This document shows, in pieces, positions 1 through 8,320 of a stretch of DNA of 64,000 bases (its first letter is position 1; the number at the start of each line of letters is the position of its first letter). The notes below the pieces were generated by a model. The model saw only the letters and a program-made list of their open reading frames with translations. It did not search any database and was not told the origin of the DNA. A program made the translations under genes and the position numbers. This DNA is from a virus. Location of the stretch: positions 58,304 through 122,303 of the IMG/VR virus record IMGVR_UViG_3300032050_000028; one strand, written 5' to 3'.

Positions 1-597
1 TTCAAAAGTGGCAACCCAGTCTTGAATATCTGTTGAAAGATTTTTACCAGTCGTGTCATAGTAATTAAAAACTTTACTAATGTCTCCAATTTTTAAAAGT
101 ATTTCAGAGAAAAGAATTGCACTTTTATTAAGTCCTTTTACATTGTGTTTAGAAATTAAGTGATAAAGATAAGTAATTTCTGTCGCATTTAACTTATGAC
201 ATGCCATATCGGTTGAATTTTTAAGCTTGGTGGATTTCATTTCATCAAACATTGACTTTAACTCGATTGCAAAAAATACGGTATTGACATCATATTCAAG
301 TTTTGTTAAAACTAAGTCTGTTAAAAAGTTTAACTGGTCTTGATTAAGATAGAAGTTATATTTTGCATCTTTAAGATTTTTTGCAAATTCTTTCCACAAT
401 TTTTGTGACTCTAAATAAAGAGAATCTTGTTCTTGATTAGATTTTCCTTTACCGTGATTATTATTTATATAATCATTTACACTTTTTATTGAATTATCCA
501 GTTCAGTTTCAAAATTTGAGTCTATAAGTAGATATTCAGTTTCATTTACTGTAAAAGAAGTTTTTGGTTTAACAACATTTGTTTGAAAATTTTCCAT
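1..597 (-). CDS. Hypothetical protein, 3' end cut by window edge
   Basis: An open minus-strand frame runs from an ATG (complement of 595-597) to the window edge, 199 codons without a stop, starting MENFQTNVVKPKTSFTVNE. The visible part is hydrophilic, mostly helical in composition, with an asparagine/lysine-rich linker near residues 45-60 and no membrane segment or catalytic motif that I recognise. It lies downstream of a minus-strand run of small genes and a tape-measure-like gene, so a role in virion assembly is possible, but that is inference from position only. Confidence 0.75.
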   Translation of the reverse strand, partial: MENFQTNVVKPKTSFTVNETEYLLIDSNFETELDNSIKSVNDYINNNHGKGKSNQEQDSLYLESQKLWKEFAKNLKDAKYNFYLNQDQLNFLTDLVLTKLEYDVNTVFFAIELKSMFDEMKSTKLKNSTDMACHKLNATEITYLYHLISKHNVKGLNKSAILFSEILLKIGDISKVFNYYDTTGKNLSTDIQDWVATFE

Positions 598-620
598 AAT
601 TTATATTTATATTTTATTTT

Positions 621-866
621 TTATCCTTTGATAACACTACTTAGTGTTATATCAAATAATTCATCTAAAGATGATAATTTGTCTTTAGCATCTGTGTATT
701 TTTCAATCCAAAGATTGAATTCAGTCATTAGATCAGAGTGTTCTCCAATTCCTGTAAGATTGGATGAGTAAAGAGATAAATTTGCTTTAGCTTCTTCCAT
801 CTCTGCTAAGTATTTAATTCGTAGAGCCGAGATATAATTTTTTCCTATTTCATTTGGTTTAATCAT
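621..866 (-). CDS. Small hypothetical protein (81 aa)
   Basis: Starts MIKPNEIGKNYISALRIKYL and is predicted to be mostly alpha-helical. The start lies 2 bases after the stop of the upstream gene at 869, so the two are probably cotranscribed and translationally coupled. The family is not recognised. Its place beside the tape-measure-like gene and two other small genes on the same strand suggests a tail-assembly accessory (inference). Confidence 0.7.
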   Translation of the reverse strand: MIKPNEIGKNYISALRIKYLAEMEEAKANLSLYSSNLTGIGEHSDLMTEFNLWIEKYTDAKDKLSSLDELFDITLSSVIKG

Positions 867-868
867 GA

Positions 869-1297
869 TTATATAATAAATTCTTCGTCTTTAGCATCAC
901 TTTGTTGCTCTTGATATAACTCTTCTACTTTATTTGCTCTAGCAACTTTTTCTACTCCGTATTTATTTACTAAAGATGAAAAAGTATTTAGGTCTGTTTT
1001 TACTAATTTTATTTTACCCGAATCTAAGTTAATATTTATTTTATCAATTTCTTGTTCAAATAAAATAGTTACTGACTCATCATCATAAACATTCATTAGG
1101 TCTTCATTGATGCAAACTTTGAGTTCTTTCTGAAGAATGAAAGCGTAATCATCGGCTACTTTAGCAATCTTAATTAGGTTTTTTTGTTTGCTGTCTCCAA
1201 TAAATTGGAATTTTACAGATACGGGAAATGACTTTTTGTTGAAAACTTCAAAAAAGTCATTAGTGGTATCCTCAGATAATTCATAAAATCTATCCAT
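869..1297 (-). CDS. Hypothetical protein (142 aa)
   Basis: Starts MDRFYELSEDTTNDFFEVFN. The middle looks like mixed beta strands (KFQFIGDSKQKNLIKIAKV; VTILFEQEIDKININL) and the acidic C-terminus ends in DEEFII. There is no signal peptide, membrane segment or known motif. It sits in a tight minus-strand series between a tail-anchored protein and an 81-residue protein. It could be a small tail-completion or chaperone-type protein, but nothing in the sequence decides this. Confidence 0.7.
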   Translation of the reverse strand: MDRFYELSEDTTNDFFEVFNKKSFPVSVKFQFIGDSKQKNLIKIAKVADDYAFILQKELKVCINEDLMNVYDDESVTILFEQEIDKININLDSGKIKLVKTDLNTFSSLVNKYGVEKVARANKVEELYQEQQSDAKDEEFII

Positions 1298-1343
1298 TTT
1301 GTTAATATAATTTTTTTATTATATTGTTATTTTGGGATAAAGT

Positions 1344-1763
1344 TTATAATAAGATTAAAAGTAATGCGATAATTGAAATTGATATACCTGGTATTACTCC
1401 ATAATATAGAGTGTTATAATATTTTTGACTTTTGAAAAGTGAAAATCCAAAAACTAAAAGATATGAGTATTTGTCTACTTTTTGAATTTCATAAACATCA
1501 TAAAGTTCTTTTAGATTTTTATTATCTAAATAGTTTGATAGTTCTGATGAGAATTGTCTTAAGTAAGTTTCTGATATTCTATCAATATCAGATTTTTTTA
1601 TAGAATATGCTTCTCCTATTAATTCTTCGGGAATATTTATTACAGTATAAAGTCTTTGAGCTTTATCAACTCTTATATTGAACATAGTTTCTAGCTCAGT
1701 TTTATTCTGGCTAATAAATTTTCTGTATGTGAGAAATAATTTTAACTTTTTAAACATATCCAT
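1344..1763 (-). CDS. Hypothetical tail-anchored membrane protein (139 aa)
   Basis: The N-terminal 115 residues are soluble and helical (MDMFKKLKLFLTYRKFISQN). The C-terminus is one hydrophobic segment, residues about 118-139 (GVIPGISISIIALLLILL), running to the stop, which is the architecture of a C-tail-anchored protein. It follows the 1381-residue membrane/tape-measure-like gene by 23 bases on the same strand, so it may be made with it. Family not recognised. Confidence 0.7.
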   Translation of the reverse strand: MDMFKKLKLFLTYRKFISQNKTELETMFNIRVDKAQRLYTVINIPEELIGEAYSIKKSDIDRISETYLRQFSSELSNYLDNKNLKELYDVYEIQKVDKYSYLLVFGFSLFKSQKYYNTLYYGVIPGISISIIALLLILL

Positions 1764-1786
1764 TATATTTTTTATTTTAAAATTGT

Positions 1787-4700
1787 TTACATTTTATCTA
1801 ACGGAGGAGCTTGTTTGATTTTACCATCGGTTTGTAATGTAATAAATTCATCAATTGTAGCAGTAGATCTTGCAATCATTTTTAATATTTTATTTGTTTT
1901 TTCAACCTGTTCTGATAAATACCAAATGTTATTTTTTTGTTGAAGATTTCCCTTTAAAGCTGGACCACTATCTTCTCCCTCTTTTTTCCCACTTGCTGTT
2001 ACACGAGCCATCTCACCATCAGTTTTTCCAACTTTTTTGTTGGATGATTCTCTAACATCAATTTGTTTCCCACTCTGAATCGCATTTGTAAGCATCGCTA
2101 ATTGTGAAAAACTTTTTAAATTTAACAATTTCATTGCGAATCCTAATTTAATTAATGAGTTTGCTAATGCATCATATCCTTTTGATAAAGTTATCATTTG
2201 TTTTGCCATCTGAGTTATAGGATCGTTACCCGTTAAATTTTTAGCAGCGTCTGCTAATGATCCAAGAATACCTCCTCCTTTTGATTTTTGAAGTTCTCTA
2301 ACTAATGAATTAAAATCTAATAAACTCTTTCTTATTCTTTTTACCCAGTTTTGGTCAAATTTTGTATCAAAGAATTTTTTATTTTTAGCAAATATTTTCG
2401 CAATGTTTGACATTTTATTTGCTACAACAATAGGATTATTTAAAATACTTAAATCTAATTCTGCTATAGATTGTGATACTCTTACAAAACTTCCAACTGC
2501 TAATTTTAAAGCCCAAGACCATTTTTTTGTTGGATAAGATTTCCAGTCAATGTTTTTATTTGAAAATTTGAGACCTACTGCAACTATAGCTCCTGCGATA
2601 CTCTTAATTCCATTTACCATTCCTTTGATGACATCATCTCCGGATGAGAACCATCCAGTATCTTCACTTAGAGCTTTGAATACCGGAGCAAAAGCTCTGA
2701 TAGCTGCTCCTACACCCTGTCCCCATTTTGCAGAAGGATAATTTCCTTTATCAAAAGTTGCTTTGTTTTTTCCAAATATTCCAGCTGCTTCCACAATACC
2801 TTTAGATATTGTTATAATTGCTTTCTTGAATTTATCGATTGAAACTCCTGAACCAAAAAGTCCTTTCTCGGCTGCTAAAATTTTATACACAGGTGCGAAT
2901 GCTCCAATGGCTAATCCGACACCTTCGGCCCATTTTTTAGAAGGTCCGCCTTTATAAACCGCTTTCATGCCCGGTGCTCCAAAGAAGTTAGCAGCATCAA
3001 CAATACCCTGAGAAATAGTCCTTATTGCAGCTGCGAATTTCGTAGGACTTGGTCCTGATCCAGCAAATATAGACATAATTCCACCGCTCATCAACATTTT
3101 ATAAATAGGTGAAAATGCGCCTAATGCTATTGAAACACCTTCAGCCCACTTCTTAGTTGGACCTTGTTTCCAAACAGCTCCACTTTTTGCAAAAATACCA
3201 GCAACATCTACAATTGATTGAGCAATTAGTTTTACTGCGGCTGAACCTGCTTTTATGGCAACGTATCCAAGTCCTAAACTAGATACTATTAGTAATCCTA
3301 CTCCAAGAATAGCTCCTCCGAATACTAACATTAAAGATCCAACTGATGAGGCCCATTGCCAATTTGGACCTTTATTATATTTTCCTTTTGAAAGTATCTC
3401 ATCTACCGCAACAATCGTCTTTGCTATCTTTGGAACCATTTTTGTTCCTACTACAATAGCTAACGCTCCCAATCCAAATCCTGTTATAGCTAATATACCG
3501 AGAGTTACGACCGCTGCTCCAAAAATTGCTAACAGAGCTCCTATACTCAAAATCCATCTGGCTCCTGGGAATTTATCATATTTACCTTTACCTATTATTT
3601 TATCAGTTGCTAAAATTGTCGCTGCGATTAGTATAACTGCTCCAGCTCCAGCAATCATCGCTACTGCTCCTAAGCCAAATCCTGTTATAGCTAATATACC
3701 TAAGGTTACAACCGCTGCTCCAAATCCAGTCATTACTGCTCCAACACTTAATATCCATTTTAAACCTGGATATTTATCATATTTACCCTTACCTATTATT
3801 TTATCAGTTTCTACAATTGTCGCTGCTATCAGTAAAACCGCTAATGAGCCAGCCACCAACGCTACTGCTCCTAATCCAAATCCTGTGATTGCTAATACAC
3901 CTAGTGTTACAACTGCTGCTCCAAAAGCAGTCATTACGGTTCCAACACTTAATATCCATTTTAAACCTGGATATTTATCATATTTACCTTTTCTGATTAT
4001 ACCATCTACTTTAACAATTGTCTTTGCAATCATTGGGACAACTAATACTCCTGCTAAAACAGCTACTAACCCTATACCTGTCAGTGCTAAAGCTCCTAGT
4101 CCTACTATAGCAATTGCAAATCCAGTCATTACAGATCCTACACTTAGTATCCATTTTAAACTTGGATATTTATCATATTTACCTTTTCTTATTACTTTAT
4201 CAACTAAAACTATAGATAGGGCAACTAATGGAACTAGTAACATTCCTGCAGCAACCGCTGCGATTCCGATACCTGTCAATGCTATTGCTCCTAAAGCAAC
4301 TACTGCTGCTCCGAATATAGTCATTGATAGTCCTACACTAAGAGACCATTTCCAACTTGGATATTTCGAATACGTTCCGGCATTCAAAATGTGAGAAGAT
4401 GCCATAATAGCAGCTGCTATTAGTGGTATCATTAAAACACCTAATCCTATTGCTCCTGCTCCAACCCCTGAAGCAGCTACCGCCCCAACTAATAATACGG
4501 AAGGTAACATTGCTAATACAATAATAGCCAGTGCTACTCCAAATACTGCTATCTGTAGAATTTTTCCGAGTGCAATGTCAGCGCTCATATTTAATATGTG
4601 AGAAGAGAGCATTATAGCAGCTGAAATTGCTACAAATACAAGTGGGAATAAGAATACTCCTTTTTTACCAAGTATTTTATCAATTATATATAAACCAGCT

Positions 4701-5932
4701 GCTAGTTCTGGCATTACATAGGACATAAGTGCGAACAATAGAGCTATTCCAAGTGCTGTCAAAAATTGTGATAGTGTTGTAGGTATAATTAAAGCCATCA
4801 CCCATGATGAAAGAGTTATTGCTGTAGCGATTCCAACAAGAGTGAGTAATAAAACACTTTTCTTAATTTTTAATTTATCAAATGCTGCTATACCCAGTGC
4901 AATTTTTTCAAAATTTAATGATATAATTAAAAATATTGCGGATATTAAAATGGCTGTTATAGCTTTTCCGAAACTCATAGGTATAATTAAGGCCATAATC
5001 CAAGATGATAAAGTAATTGCGGTAGCAATTCCAACGAGTGTCAATATTAAAGCTGATTTTTTAACATTTAGTTTATCAAAGGCAGCTACTCCCAGTGCTA
5101 TCTTTTCAAAGTTGAATGCTATTACTGCAAAAACACCTGCTATTAATATTGCTGTGAGTGCTTGTAGAAATCCAATTGGAGTTACAAGTAGTAAAATCCA
5201 GGATGATGCGGTAATTGCTGCTGCTATTGAAACTAATGCTAAAACTAAGGCAGTTTTTTTAACTCTTAGTCTATGAAAGACCGCTACTGCAATAAATACC
5301 TTTTCTAATTTGGATGCCATCACCGCAAACATTGCAGCAATTAAAATAGCTGTAACCATTTGTGCGAATCCAATTGGTGTTATTAGTTTTAAAATCCATG
5401 AAGACATAGTTATTGCAACCGCCATTAGAACTAATGCTAAAGAAGCAACTAATACTTCTTTTACTTCGAGTTTTAATTTCGCTACTTTTTCAAAAGCAAA
5501 AGAAATTGCCAATATGGCTAATCCAAGTCCAATAACAGAAAGAAAATCTATTTTACCGACTAATTTGAAAGCCATTCCTATTGCTAATACAGCAATCGCT
5601 ATTAATATGATAGTCGCTACTCCTTTTTTAAGACTACTTTCCTTTTTCTTGTCACCACCTGCTTCCTCAAAAAGTCCAGATTTTTTATCACTAGACTTTT
5701 TCTTTTGCATAGAAAGAATTGTTTGTTGTTGGCGAAGTATCTCCTGAGTGTCTTTTTTGATTGATTTTATCTCAACACTAATTTCTTTTAGTTGATCACC
5801 AAAATCTCCTTTAGTAAGAGCAGCTCCAGTAGCAGAGCCTCCACCTTTTTTTTCTCTATTCTTTAATGCTTCCGTCATGTCTTCCAAAGCGAAGGCAACA
5901 TTCTCTAAAGCTTTTAATAACTGTTTATCCAT
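1787..5932 (-). CDS. Tape-measure-like protein with repeated membrane segments (1381 aa)
   Basis: The N-terminus (residues about 1-100) is a charged coiled-coil region with GGG and KKK stretches. From about residue 105 to 1000 the protein is a long series of hydrophobic helices arranged as two kinds of repeat: units of the type FEKIALGIAAFDKLKIKKS followed by a hydrophobic pair, and about six units beginning GKYDKYPGLKWILSVG. The C-terminal 350 residues are soluble with repeated P-[ST]-K-K-W-[AS] boxes. Length, internal repetition and hydrophobicity fit a phage tape-measure protein, which sets tail length and may insert into the host membrane. Neighbouring small genes fit a tail locus. Alternative: a giant virion membrane protein of other function. 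Long plus-strand frames across it are antisense artefacts of the repeats. Confidence 0.6.
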   Translation of the reverse strand: MDKQLLKALENVAFALEDMTEALKNREKKGGGSATGAALTKGDFGDQLKEISVEIKSIKKDTQEILRQQQTILSMQKKKSSDKKSGLFEEAGGDKKKESSLKKGVATIILIAIAVLAIGMAFKLVGKIDFLSVIGLGLAILAISFAFEKVAKLKLEVKEVLVASLALVLMAVAITMSSWILKLITPIGFAQMVTAILIAAMFAVMASKLEKVFIAVAVFHRLRVKKTALVLALVSIAAAITASSWILLLVTPIGFLQALTAILIAGVFAVIAFNFEKIALGVAAFDKLNVKKSALILTLVGIATAITLSSWIMALIIPMSFGKAITAILISAIFLIISLNFEKIALGIAAFDKLKIKKSVLLLTLVGIATAITLSSWVMALIIPTTLSQFLTALGIALLFALMSYVMPELAAGLYIIDKILGKKGVFLFPLVFVAISAAIMLSSHILNMSADIALGKILQIAVFGVALAIIVLAMLPSVLLVGAVAASGVGAGAIGLGVLMIPLIAAAIMASSHILNAGTYSKYPSWKWSLSVGLSMTIFGAAVVALGAIALTGIGIAAVAAGMLLVPLVALSIVLVDKVIRKGKYDKYPSLKWILSVGSVMTGFAIAIVGLGALALTGIGLVAVLAGVLVVPMIAKTIVKVDGIIRKGKYDKYPGLKWILSVGTVMTAFGAAVVTLGVLAITGFGLGAVALVAGSLAVLLIAATIVETDKIIGKGKYDKYPGLKWILSVGAVMTGFGAAVVTLGILAITGFGLGAVAMIAGAGAVILIAATILATDKIIGKGKYDKFPGARWILSIGALLAIFGAAVVTLGILAITGFGLGALAIVVGTKMVPKIAKTIVAVDEILSKGKYNKGPNWQWASSVGSLMLVFGGAILGVGLLIVSSLGLGYVAIKAGSAAVKLIAQSIVDVAGIFAKSGAVWKQGPTKKWAEGVSIALGAFSPIYKMLMSGGIMSIFAGSGPSPTKFAAAIRTISQGIVDAANFFGAPGMKAVYKGGPSKKWAEGVGLAIGAFAPVYKILAAEKGLFGSGVSIDKFKKAIITISKGIVEAAGIFGKNKATFDKGNYPSAKWGQGVGAAIRAFAPVFKALSEDTGWFSSGDDVIKGMVNGIKSIAGAIVAVGLKFSNKNIDWKSYPTKKWSWALKLAVGSFVRVSQSIAELDLSILNNPIVVANKMSNIAKIFAKNKKFFDTKFDQNWVKRIRKSLLDFNSLVRELQKSKGGGILGSLADAAKNLTGNDPITQMAKQMITLSKGYDALANSLIKLGFAMKLLNLKSFSQLAMLTNAIQSGKQIDVRESSNKKVGKTDGEMARVTASGKKEGEDSGPALKGNLQQKNNIWYLSEQVEKTNKILKMIARSTATIDEFITLQTDGKIKQAPPLDKM
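3350..4375 (-). repeat. Coding repeat array, GKYDKYP-type units
   Basis: About six tandem units of roughly 70 codons, each opening with a [GS]KY[DNS]K-[YFG]P-x-x-[KR]W-type box and continuing with glycine-rich hydrophobic helices (AAVVTLGILAITGFGLGA). The DNA repeats visibly: the minus-strand words encoding KGKYDKYPGLKWILSVG recur near 3580, 3770, 3980 and 4170. The two central units are nearly identical at DNA level, suggesting recent duplication or gene conversion. Confidence 0.8.
4790..5440 (-). repeat. Coding repeat array, FEKIALGIAAFDKL-type units
   Basis: Three to four tandem units of about 68 codons in the N-terminal half of the tape-measure-like gene. Each contains an F-E-K-[IV] box, a short [AF]-x-[KR]-L-x-[VI]-K-K-[ST] basic box, and two membrane-length helices with an S-S-W-[IV] motif and a [IV]-[IT]-P turn. 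The period matches the GKYDKYP array in length but not in sequence. Confidence 0.75.
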
Positions 5933-5981
5933 AAAAAACTTTCAATTTCAAAGTATATATAAAAAACATAGATACTTCTTA

Positions 5982-5990
5982 TAATATATA
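5982..5990 (+). promoter_or_regulatory. Putative phage promoter motif TAATATATA
   Basis: Exact 9-base motif ending 4 bases before the ATG at 5995. It is one member of a set of identical words found just upstream of starts on both strands. The position and AT-rich sequence recall the T4 late promoter TATAAATA, but the function is inferred. Confidence 0.4.
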
Positions 5991-5994
5991 ACTT

Positions 5995-6444
5995 ATGAAT
6001 ATTAGAAAAATGATACAACATTACATACTTGGAGAATCACTTAAAGAGATTGAGATTAAAAGAATTTTGAATAAAATTTGTCAAAAGTCTAAATTAACAT
6101 CAAAAGAACATAATTTTTTAGATCTTTATAATGAAACTCAATTATCTAATAACAGAGATTATATGTTACTTTCAAAAAGCGTAGTTTCTACTAAAATAAA
6201 AGAAATGATAGTACTAGGTAAAAAAGTAATTTGTAATTTAACAGATAGAGATGGTAAGTTAGGTTTAGAAATAATAGATGTTGAAAATGACTATGAGAAA
6301 GATTCATCAGTAATTATCATGAAAGGTAGTATAAAACATAATTTACATGAAAAATTTCTTTATAATTTAATATATAACTTAAAGAAAGACCATTATTCAT
6401 TAGAAGAACATGATGAGTACTTTGAAAAAATTGAAGCCAGTTAA
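5995..6444 (+). CDS. Hypothetical protein (149 aa)
   Basis: Starts MNIRKMIQHYILGESLKEIE. The first half is helical and the second half has alternating beta-like segments (KVICNLTDRDGKLGLEIIDVEN; SSVIIMKGSIKHNL). No domain recognised. The stop codon overlaps the start of the next gene at base 6444 (TAATG), a clear sign of translational coupling. It opens the plus-strand run after the divergent tail region. Confidence 0.75.
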   Translation: MNIRKMIQHYILGESLKEIEIKRILNKICQKSKLTSKEHNFLDLYNETQLSNNRDYMLLSKSVVSTKIKEMIVLGKKVICNLTDRDGKLGLEIIDVENDYEKDSSVIIMKGSIKHNLHEKFLYNLIYNLKKDHYSLEEHDEYFEKIEAS

Positions 6445-6716
6445 TGAAGATTAAAAAATGGAAACAATTTAATGAAGAAATATCTGGTACTGAATTAGTT
6501 GGTCCTGTTGGTCCTGCTTATGGAGAAACCAGACTTCAAAATAAAACTATATCTTCACACCACACTAATGTAATTGAGGGAATTGATGGTAATTTTTATA
6601 CTGAAGATGAGTATAATGAATTGCACAATAACTATCTGAAATCCGGAGGTACTCCTTTAGACGGATTTTCAAAAGAAAACATTGATATTATGTTGAGTTT
6701 TTTACAGGAAGCTTAG
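6444..6716 (+). CDS. Small protein with shared N-terminal tag (90 aa)
   Basis: The start MKIKKWKQFNEEISGTELVG carries the MKxxKxxxxFNE-type tag seen on about seventeen proteins in this window. The rest is hydrophilic, with a GPVGPAYGETR turn region and a C-terminal helix. It is coupled to the preceding gene by a one-base overlap. If the tag is a capsid-targeting sequence, this would be a small internal virion protein (inference). Confidence 0.7.
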   Translation: MKIKKWKQFNEEISGTELVGPVGPAYGETRLQNKTISSHHTNVIEGIDGNFYTEDEYNELHNNYLKSGGTPLDGFSKENIDIMLSFLQEA

Positions 6717-6721
6717 ATTTA

Positions 6722-6730
6722 TAATATATA
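6722..6730 (+). promoter_or_regulatory. Putative phage promoter motif TAATATATA
   Basis: Exact motif 26 bases before the ATG at 6757, in the short gap after the tagged 90-residue gene. Confidence 0.4.
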
Positions 6731-6756
6731 CCTACGATAAAAACAGAAATCAACGT

Positions 6757-8097
6757 ATGAGTAAATTAATAACCTTAAATGGAATTGACGATGAGCAACT
6801 TATATCAGAATTGTTCAATGATGAAATCCTTGTATTGGAAGATATTCAAGGATCAAAAATATGGGTCAATTGGAATGGAAATGAATTTGAAATTAGACCA
6901 AAGTCTATTTCAAATGAGCCAATAAATTTGATAGATTTGGCTATGCAAAATTACTATAATCCGGTAATTAAGTTCTTTAGTGAATTAGACGTAAATGTGA
7001 AGAATTTACTCAATAGAAAATGGTGGTTTTGTTTTGAATATTTTCCTGATAATCAACCTGCTAATATTGAGTATAATAGAGTTCCTCAAAATCAATTAGT
7101 TATCACTGCTATTAATAAAAATAAAAAGTATGACTTTTCAATAGATGAGTTAGATGAGTATGCTAGATTATTTCAAGTTGATTTGATACCCGTTATTTAC
7201 CAGGGTCAATTGACCGAGACTATGAAAGAGGCGATAAAATACTTTATTAACACTTCGGAAGAAGATTTAGAATATGTTTTTGGTGAAAAATCATTTGCTT
7301 ATTTTTTCTATAAAATACTAAATCCTAGTTTAGATAATTCCTTTTTAATGAATGAAGACTTTCAAAAGAATTTAGAAAAATTAGTTATTAGAAGTCAAAG
7401 TAGAGATATTTCTTTTGAATTATTGAATCCTCTTTATAAAAGATTCAGTGATACTAATCAGACAGATTTTGTTGAAATTTATACTTTAATACTTGTGAAT
7501 TTCTTAAATTTTTGTCAGTCGGTAAATTTGACCGATATAAATTTAAAAGGTGAGAAAAAGGATGAAATCTACATCTATCTTATTTGTAAGTTATTCAATA
7601 TCTATATGAGTGAAGTAAAAGAAGATTTATTAAATTTTGACTTCACTGTTCCTGAATTTTTCGACAAAGAGAAGTTCAAAATTAATACCGAGTTAATTAA
7701 AAATAAATTAACTAAAGACTATATAACAGAAGATAAAAAGTTAGAATATATTTTTAAAGTGATATTAGGATCATTCAATAAAAAGAGAAAGAAAGCTATT
7801 GGTGTATTTACGGAAAATACAGTCAGTTTATTTAACAAATTTGTAGATGATATTGATGTATATATTTCTAAATATCTAAATAAGATGCATGAAATAGAAT
7901 TAGGACGAGCTGGTCTTTTAGACTTTGGTGACTTCTTTGAGATTCAATATGACACAGATGCTGAGGGTCAAGTATATCCTGACGTATATGATGAGTTTGA
8001 GAAAGGAATTCCTTCTGATAAAAAGAAAAAAGGAAAAGGTGGAAAAATGCCAATAACACCAGAATCAACAGACGAGCCTAAAACACCTCTTAAATGA
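6757..8097 (+). CDS. Nucleotidyltransferase/RNA-ligase-fold-like protein, possibly inactive (446 aa)
   Basis: Residues about 25-130 read like the front of a covalent nucleotidyltransferase (RNA/DNA ligase superfamily). EDIQGSKIWVNWNGNEFEIR sits where motif I (E-K-x-D-G) is expected, and WWFCFEYFPDNQPANIEYNR sits where motif III is expected, followed by NQLVITAI. The motif-I lysine that becomes adenylated is not at its usual place (E-D-I-Q-G-S), so catalysis may be lost or the likeness may be fortuitous. The remainder is helical and ends in a lysine/proline-rich tail. The stop overlaps the next gene (ATGATGA at 8094). Alternative: a virion protein with an unrelated fold. Confidence 0.35.
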   Translation: MSKLITLNGIDDEQLISELFNDEILVLEDIQGSKIWVNWNGNEFEIRPKSISNEPINLIDLAMQNYYNPVIKFFSELDVNVKNLLNRKWWFCFEYFPDNQPANIEYNRVPQNQLVITAINKNKKYDFSIDELDEYARLFQVDLIPVIYQGQLTETMKEAIKYFINTSEEDLEYVFGEKSFAYFFYKILNPSLDNSFLMNEDFQKNLEKLVIRSQSRDISFELLNPLYKRFSDTNQTDFVEIYTLILVNFLNFCQSVNLTDINLKGEKKDEIYIYLICKLFNIYMSEVKEDLLNFDFTVPEFFDKEKFKINTELIKNKLTKDYITEDKKLEYIFKVILGSFNKKRKKAIGVFTENTVSLFNKFVDDIDVYISKYLNKMHEIELGRAGLLDFGDFFEIQYDTDAEGQVYPDVYDEFEKGIPSDKKKKGKGGKMPITPESTDEPKTPLK

Positions 8098-8285
8098 TGA
8101 AGGAAATTAATCTTAATATGACTTCTGTTGAGGTTAGATCTGAAACAAGATCTCTAAGAGCTACTTGGTCACATGAAATGGTGCAGGATTTAAACTCATA
8201 TCATGGTGTTTCCTTAGAGAAAGAAATAGAAAGAATTTTTAGAATTGAAAAACGAAAAAATTCAATCAAAAATATATTTCCTTAA
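8094..8285 (+). CDS. Micro-protein resembling a segment of T4-type major capsid protein (63 aa)
   Basis: Residues 9-45 (SVEVRSETRSLRATWSHEMV, then QDLNSYHGVSLEKEIERIF) resemble, from memory of the family, the segment of T4 gp23 where an S-R-x-L-x-A-x-(W/Y) stretch leads into E-x-x-Q-D-L-x-x-x-H-G-x-x-x-E-x-E. A full capsid protein is about 500 residues, so this is only a fragment-sized piece. The C-terminus (KRKNSIKNIFP) is shared with the small protein at 53982 (RRKNSINRIYKNV). It overlaps the previous gene by 4 bases. It might be a capsid-interacting peptide, a regulator, or debris of a duplicated capsid gene. Confidence 0.5.
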   Translation: MMKEINLNMTSVEVRSETRSLRATWSHEMVQDLNSYHGVSLEKEIERIFRIEKRKNSIKNIFP

Positions 8286-8320
8286 CAAAAACCATAATGT
8301 GAATATCATATATAATCTAT

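Noticed and set aside
3255-4394. A 379-codon plus-strand open frame antisense to the tape-measure-like gene
   Set aside because: It mirrors the repeat array of the minus-strand gene, is built of proline/alanine/threonine codons complementary to glycine/alanine-rich helices, and has no promoter motif or homology. Other plus-strand frames at 2550-5747 are the same artefact.
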